From the NCBI GenBank assembly GCA_030142905.1, contig JASJOG010000157.1:394001-458000 (forward strand): 64,000 nucleotides of DNA, given 5' to 3'. Numbering within the stretch: the stretch's first letter is position 1; each line of letters begins with the position of its first letter. Position numbers and translations under genes: made by a program. Source of the stretch: Heliopora coerulea (Eukaryota > Cnidaria > Anthozoa > Scleralcyonacea > Helioporidae). The notes below the pieces were generated by a model. The model ran no database searches. It was not told the origin of the DNA and was given only the letters and a program-made list of their open reading frames with translations. This document shows positions 61,829-64,000 of the stretch, one piece after another.

Positions 61829-63980
61829 CGAGCAATGATTTGTTAATTCCAACAACAAAGACATTCTTAATTTGATGATAAATCATGAAGGAAGTTCCAG
61901 TATTGTTGCATGAAATTTTGGACTGAAAAAGGTAAAAACAATAAAAAGAGGAAATCTCGTCTTGTCGAAGTGGAAGCACTGATAAAGATAAGCAAAGCAC
62001 AACATATCAAACAAATTCAAAGCGCTGGATTACTGTAAGTGAGTTCTTCCTGCTCCTCAGTTTGTGTACTTTCAGTTTGGCTAAATGTTGTAGCTAATAT
62101 TTAAGCAAAAATTATCCAGGACTGTCCATTCGTCTCCTAAAGCTTGAACGGCAGGATGTAGAATTGATATACTTTTGAATGTCCGAGTAACTGTGGGAAA
62201 AAGTTAAACATTTCGCTGACCTCAAGGTGAGATCACATTCGGCAATGTTATTTATCCTATGGACACTGTTTTAATGATACTAATCATCACCCAAACTCTA
62301 ACCGTAATCGTAGTCCTTTCATAAATTCCATCATCTTAACTTTAGAGTAATTTTAAATCGAACATTCCTCTTCAGAAATCAAATGAAATGTCAGTGTGAG
62401 CCCAACTAAATAACGTTTTTCAAGACAGCTTAAACGAGGAATGAATCCGTGTATGTTTCTACCAGACTGTAAAGTTTTGCTTGTACGGGAAACAGATTTC
62501 CTCCCCGATTTCTAAATTTAGTCGCTTTGTGTATTTTCTGGGCAAATTGACATTTTCTTGCTAAAATTTTTGTTTGTTTACAAGTTCACGTTCTTTGGAT
62601 TGTCAGATTGTTTATCTGTTCAAGTAAATAGATATTTCCTAAATCGGTCGTGTCTCCCTGCTTATTTATACATCAATAACTAGATAGAATATACTCTTTT
62701 TCGAAATCATTGCATTTACCTCATTTAAGCATGCCATTAAAATGCTGGAAATCTTAGTGCATGATATAATAATTATAATTGATGGTATTGAAAAGTATGG
62801 TGACTGTAGATTTGACCACAATGCTTTGAAAAATTAAATGATTCTGATGGCAAACGAAGTATGTTTAAAATGACATACAGGTATGTTACTATGAATGCAG
62901 GTAAAAACCTTTAACCAAGTTTAAGCTTTTTAGAATCATTCCTTTCATACAATATACTGTAATATCATTAACATGTACATGAAATAAGTACAAAGGAGTA
63001 AAGTTTATTGTATAAGTGCCTGTCTATTGGTATAGTAATTTATCTCACATGATTCTTTGTCATGGACTGTTTGATGACTGAGTAGCATACATGAACATTA
63101 GCATAGGTAGGATTTCCCTTAATGGGGGATTTATGCAACCACTATGGGCTCATAGCAGGCCACAAGTGCTGAAAGACCAGTTAATTCGCATGACCTTGCT
63201 CTGGGTTAACTCTTGTGACATAAAGTATTCAAAAGAAAAGATTCCTTTTAATGAATAATAATGAGTGTGTCAATTTCATACATGCCTAAATTTTTTGTTT
63301 AATGTTTGAGAAACGTGAGAGCTTGGATATATCTTAAGAGAGATGAATGATCATCAAGCCCTGTACTCAGAAAAACAATTTCTGAGTCCCAGATAAGGAT
63401 TGAACTCACAACCAACTGATGACTGGTGAGATGCTTTAACCATTGAGCTACCAAGACTCTGATGGTGGGGTAAGGTGGAAGTTCGATATATGTGTGTGAC
63501 CTAAGTGGATCCCCATCTGGGGCTCAGAAATCGTTTTTCTGAGTACAGGGCTTGATGATCATTCATCTCTCTTAAGATATATCCAAGCTCTCACATTTTT
63601 CAAACATTAAACTGCATCAATCATTAATATATAGTGGCTTTAGCTTAGGTCACACATTTGTATTGAACTTGCACCTTAGCTCACCATCTGAGTCTTGGTA
63701 GCTCAAAGGTTAGAGCATCTCACTGGTCATCTGAAGGTTGCAGGTTTGATCCCCGTCTGGAGCTCAGAAATCGTTTTTCTTAGTACAGGGCTTGATGATC
63801 ATTTATCTCTCTTAAATTTTTAGTGTTGCACAGTAATTGAGGAGAAGGCCATGGCACCATTTCACCCCCCTATAAATGCACGTATATATGAACAATATTG
63901 TTGACCATAATTTTTAACAGGTAGAACTGGCAAAATTTTCAACAAGTCATGTCCTCAGACTTCCTGTCCAGATGAACTTC
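61829..63980. repeat. Direct repeat copy 2 (carrying a tRNA-headed foldback)
   Basis: Aligns with 38078-41191 after removing the insertions. It has an extra segment of about 80 bases near 61850-61940 and an extra ATAATAATTAT near 62765. It lacks the Tc1 element, showing the pre-insertion site. The alignment runs nearly to the window edge. Confidence 0.85.
63296..63812. repeat. tRNA-headed foldback insertion with target duplication
   Basis: TAAATTTTT occurs at 63287-63295 and again at 63813-63821, while copy 1 of the direct repeat has it once (CTAAATTTTTAGTG, near 39419). The insert is 517 bp, beginning TGTTTAATGTTTGAGAAACG. It holds one minus-strand tRNA-like head (about 63385-63455) and one plus-strand head (about 63695-63765: GTAGCTCAAAGGTTAGAGC, GGTTTGATCCCCG). 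The centre contains a second TIR-like block, so it may be two elements joined. Confidence 0.85.
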
Positions 63981-64000
63981 TTTCTTGTTGTCTCTGGCAG

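Overview
The window is metazoan nuclear DNA: AT-rich, intron-rich, and crowded with SINE-like, foldback, Penelope, LINE, Tc1, Harbinger and ISL2EU sequences. The repeat mix and the cnidarian look of the gene models point to an anthozoan, most likely a stony coral. That is an inference from pattern recognition; no marker gene proves it.

Layout. 1-515 holds the 3' end of a TMEM86-type lysoplasmalogenase gene. 1758-5542 is a repeat cluster: tRNA-headed foldbacks, a BEL/Pao-like gag fragment, a Penelope RT fragment and a hAT-type MITE with an 8-bp target duplication. 5742-6563 (minus) is an intronless TMEM121-like membrane protein. 8150-11312 holds a diverged inverted duplication carrying THAP-domain debris. 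14678-35572 (minus) is a complete seven-exon gene that I recognise as CFAP20DC. All intron phases fit and it predicts 923 aa. Its introns carry MITEs, SINEs, palindromes and a decayed antisense LINE. 38078-41191 and 61829-63980 are two direct copies of a repeat of about 1.5 kb. Each carries an insertion the other lacks: a Tc1 element in copy 1 and a tRNA-headed foldback in copy 2. 45315-49297 (plus) is best modelled as a four-exon gene joining an IRE1/RNase L-like kinase domain to a macro (ADP-ribose-binding) domain.

51197-61799 is a transposon-gene cluster. It holds a broken HARBI1-like transposase (minus), a C2H2 protein (plus), a small THAP protein (minus), and an ISL2EU-type element that pairs a broken THAP+DDE transposase (plus) with an intact SWIM-YqaJ-PHD protein (minus). 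The C2H2 and THAP genes converge and are flanked by matching inverted CACGTGA-containing sequences, so they may form a two-gene mobile unit without its own DDE enzyme.

The genes form no operon. The host genes (TMEM86, TMEM121-like, CFAP20DC, kinase-macro) look independent. The most unusual items are the kinase-macro fusion model, the C2H2/THAP unit, the intact YqaJ gene beside a dead transposase, and a perfect 75-bp inverted repeat that carries a minimal hammerhead-ribozyme core.
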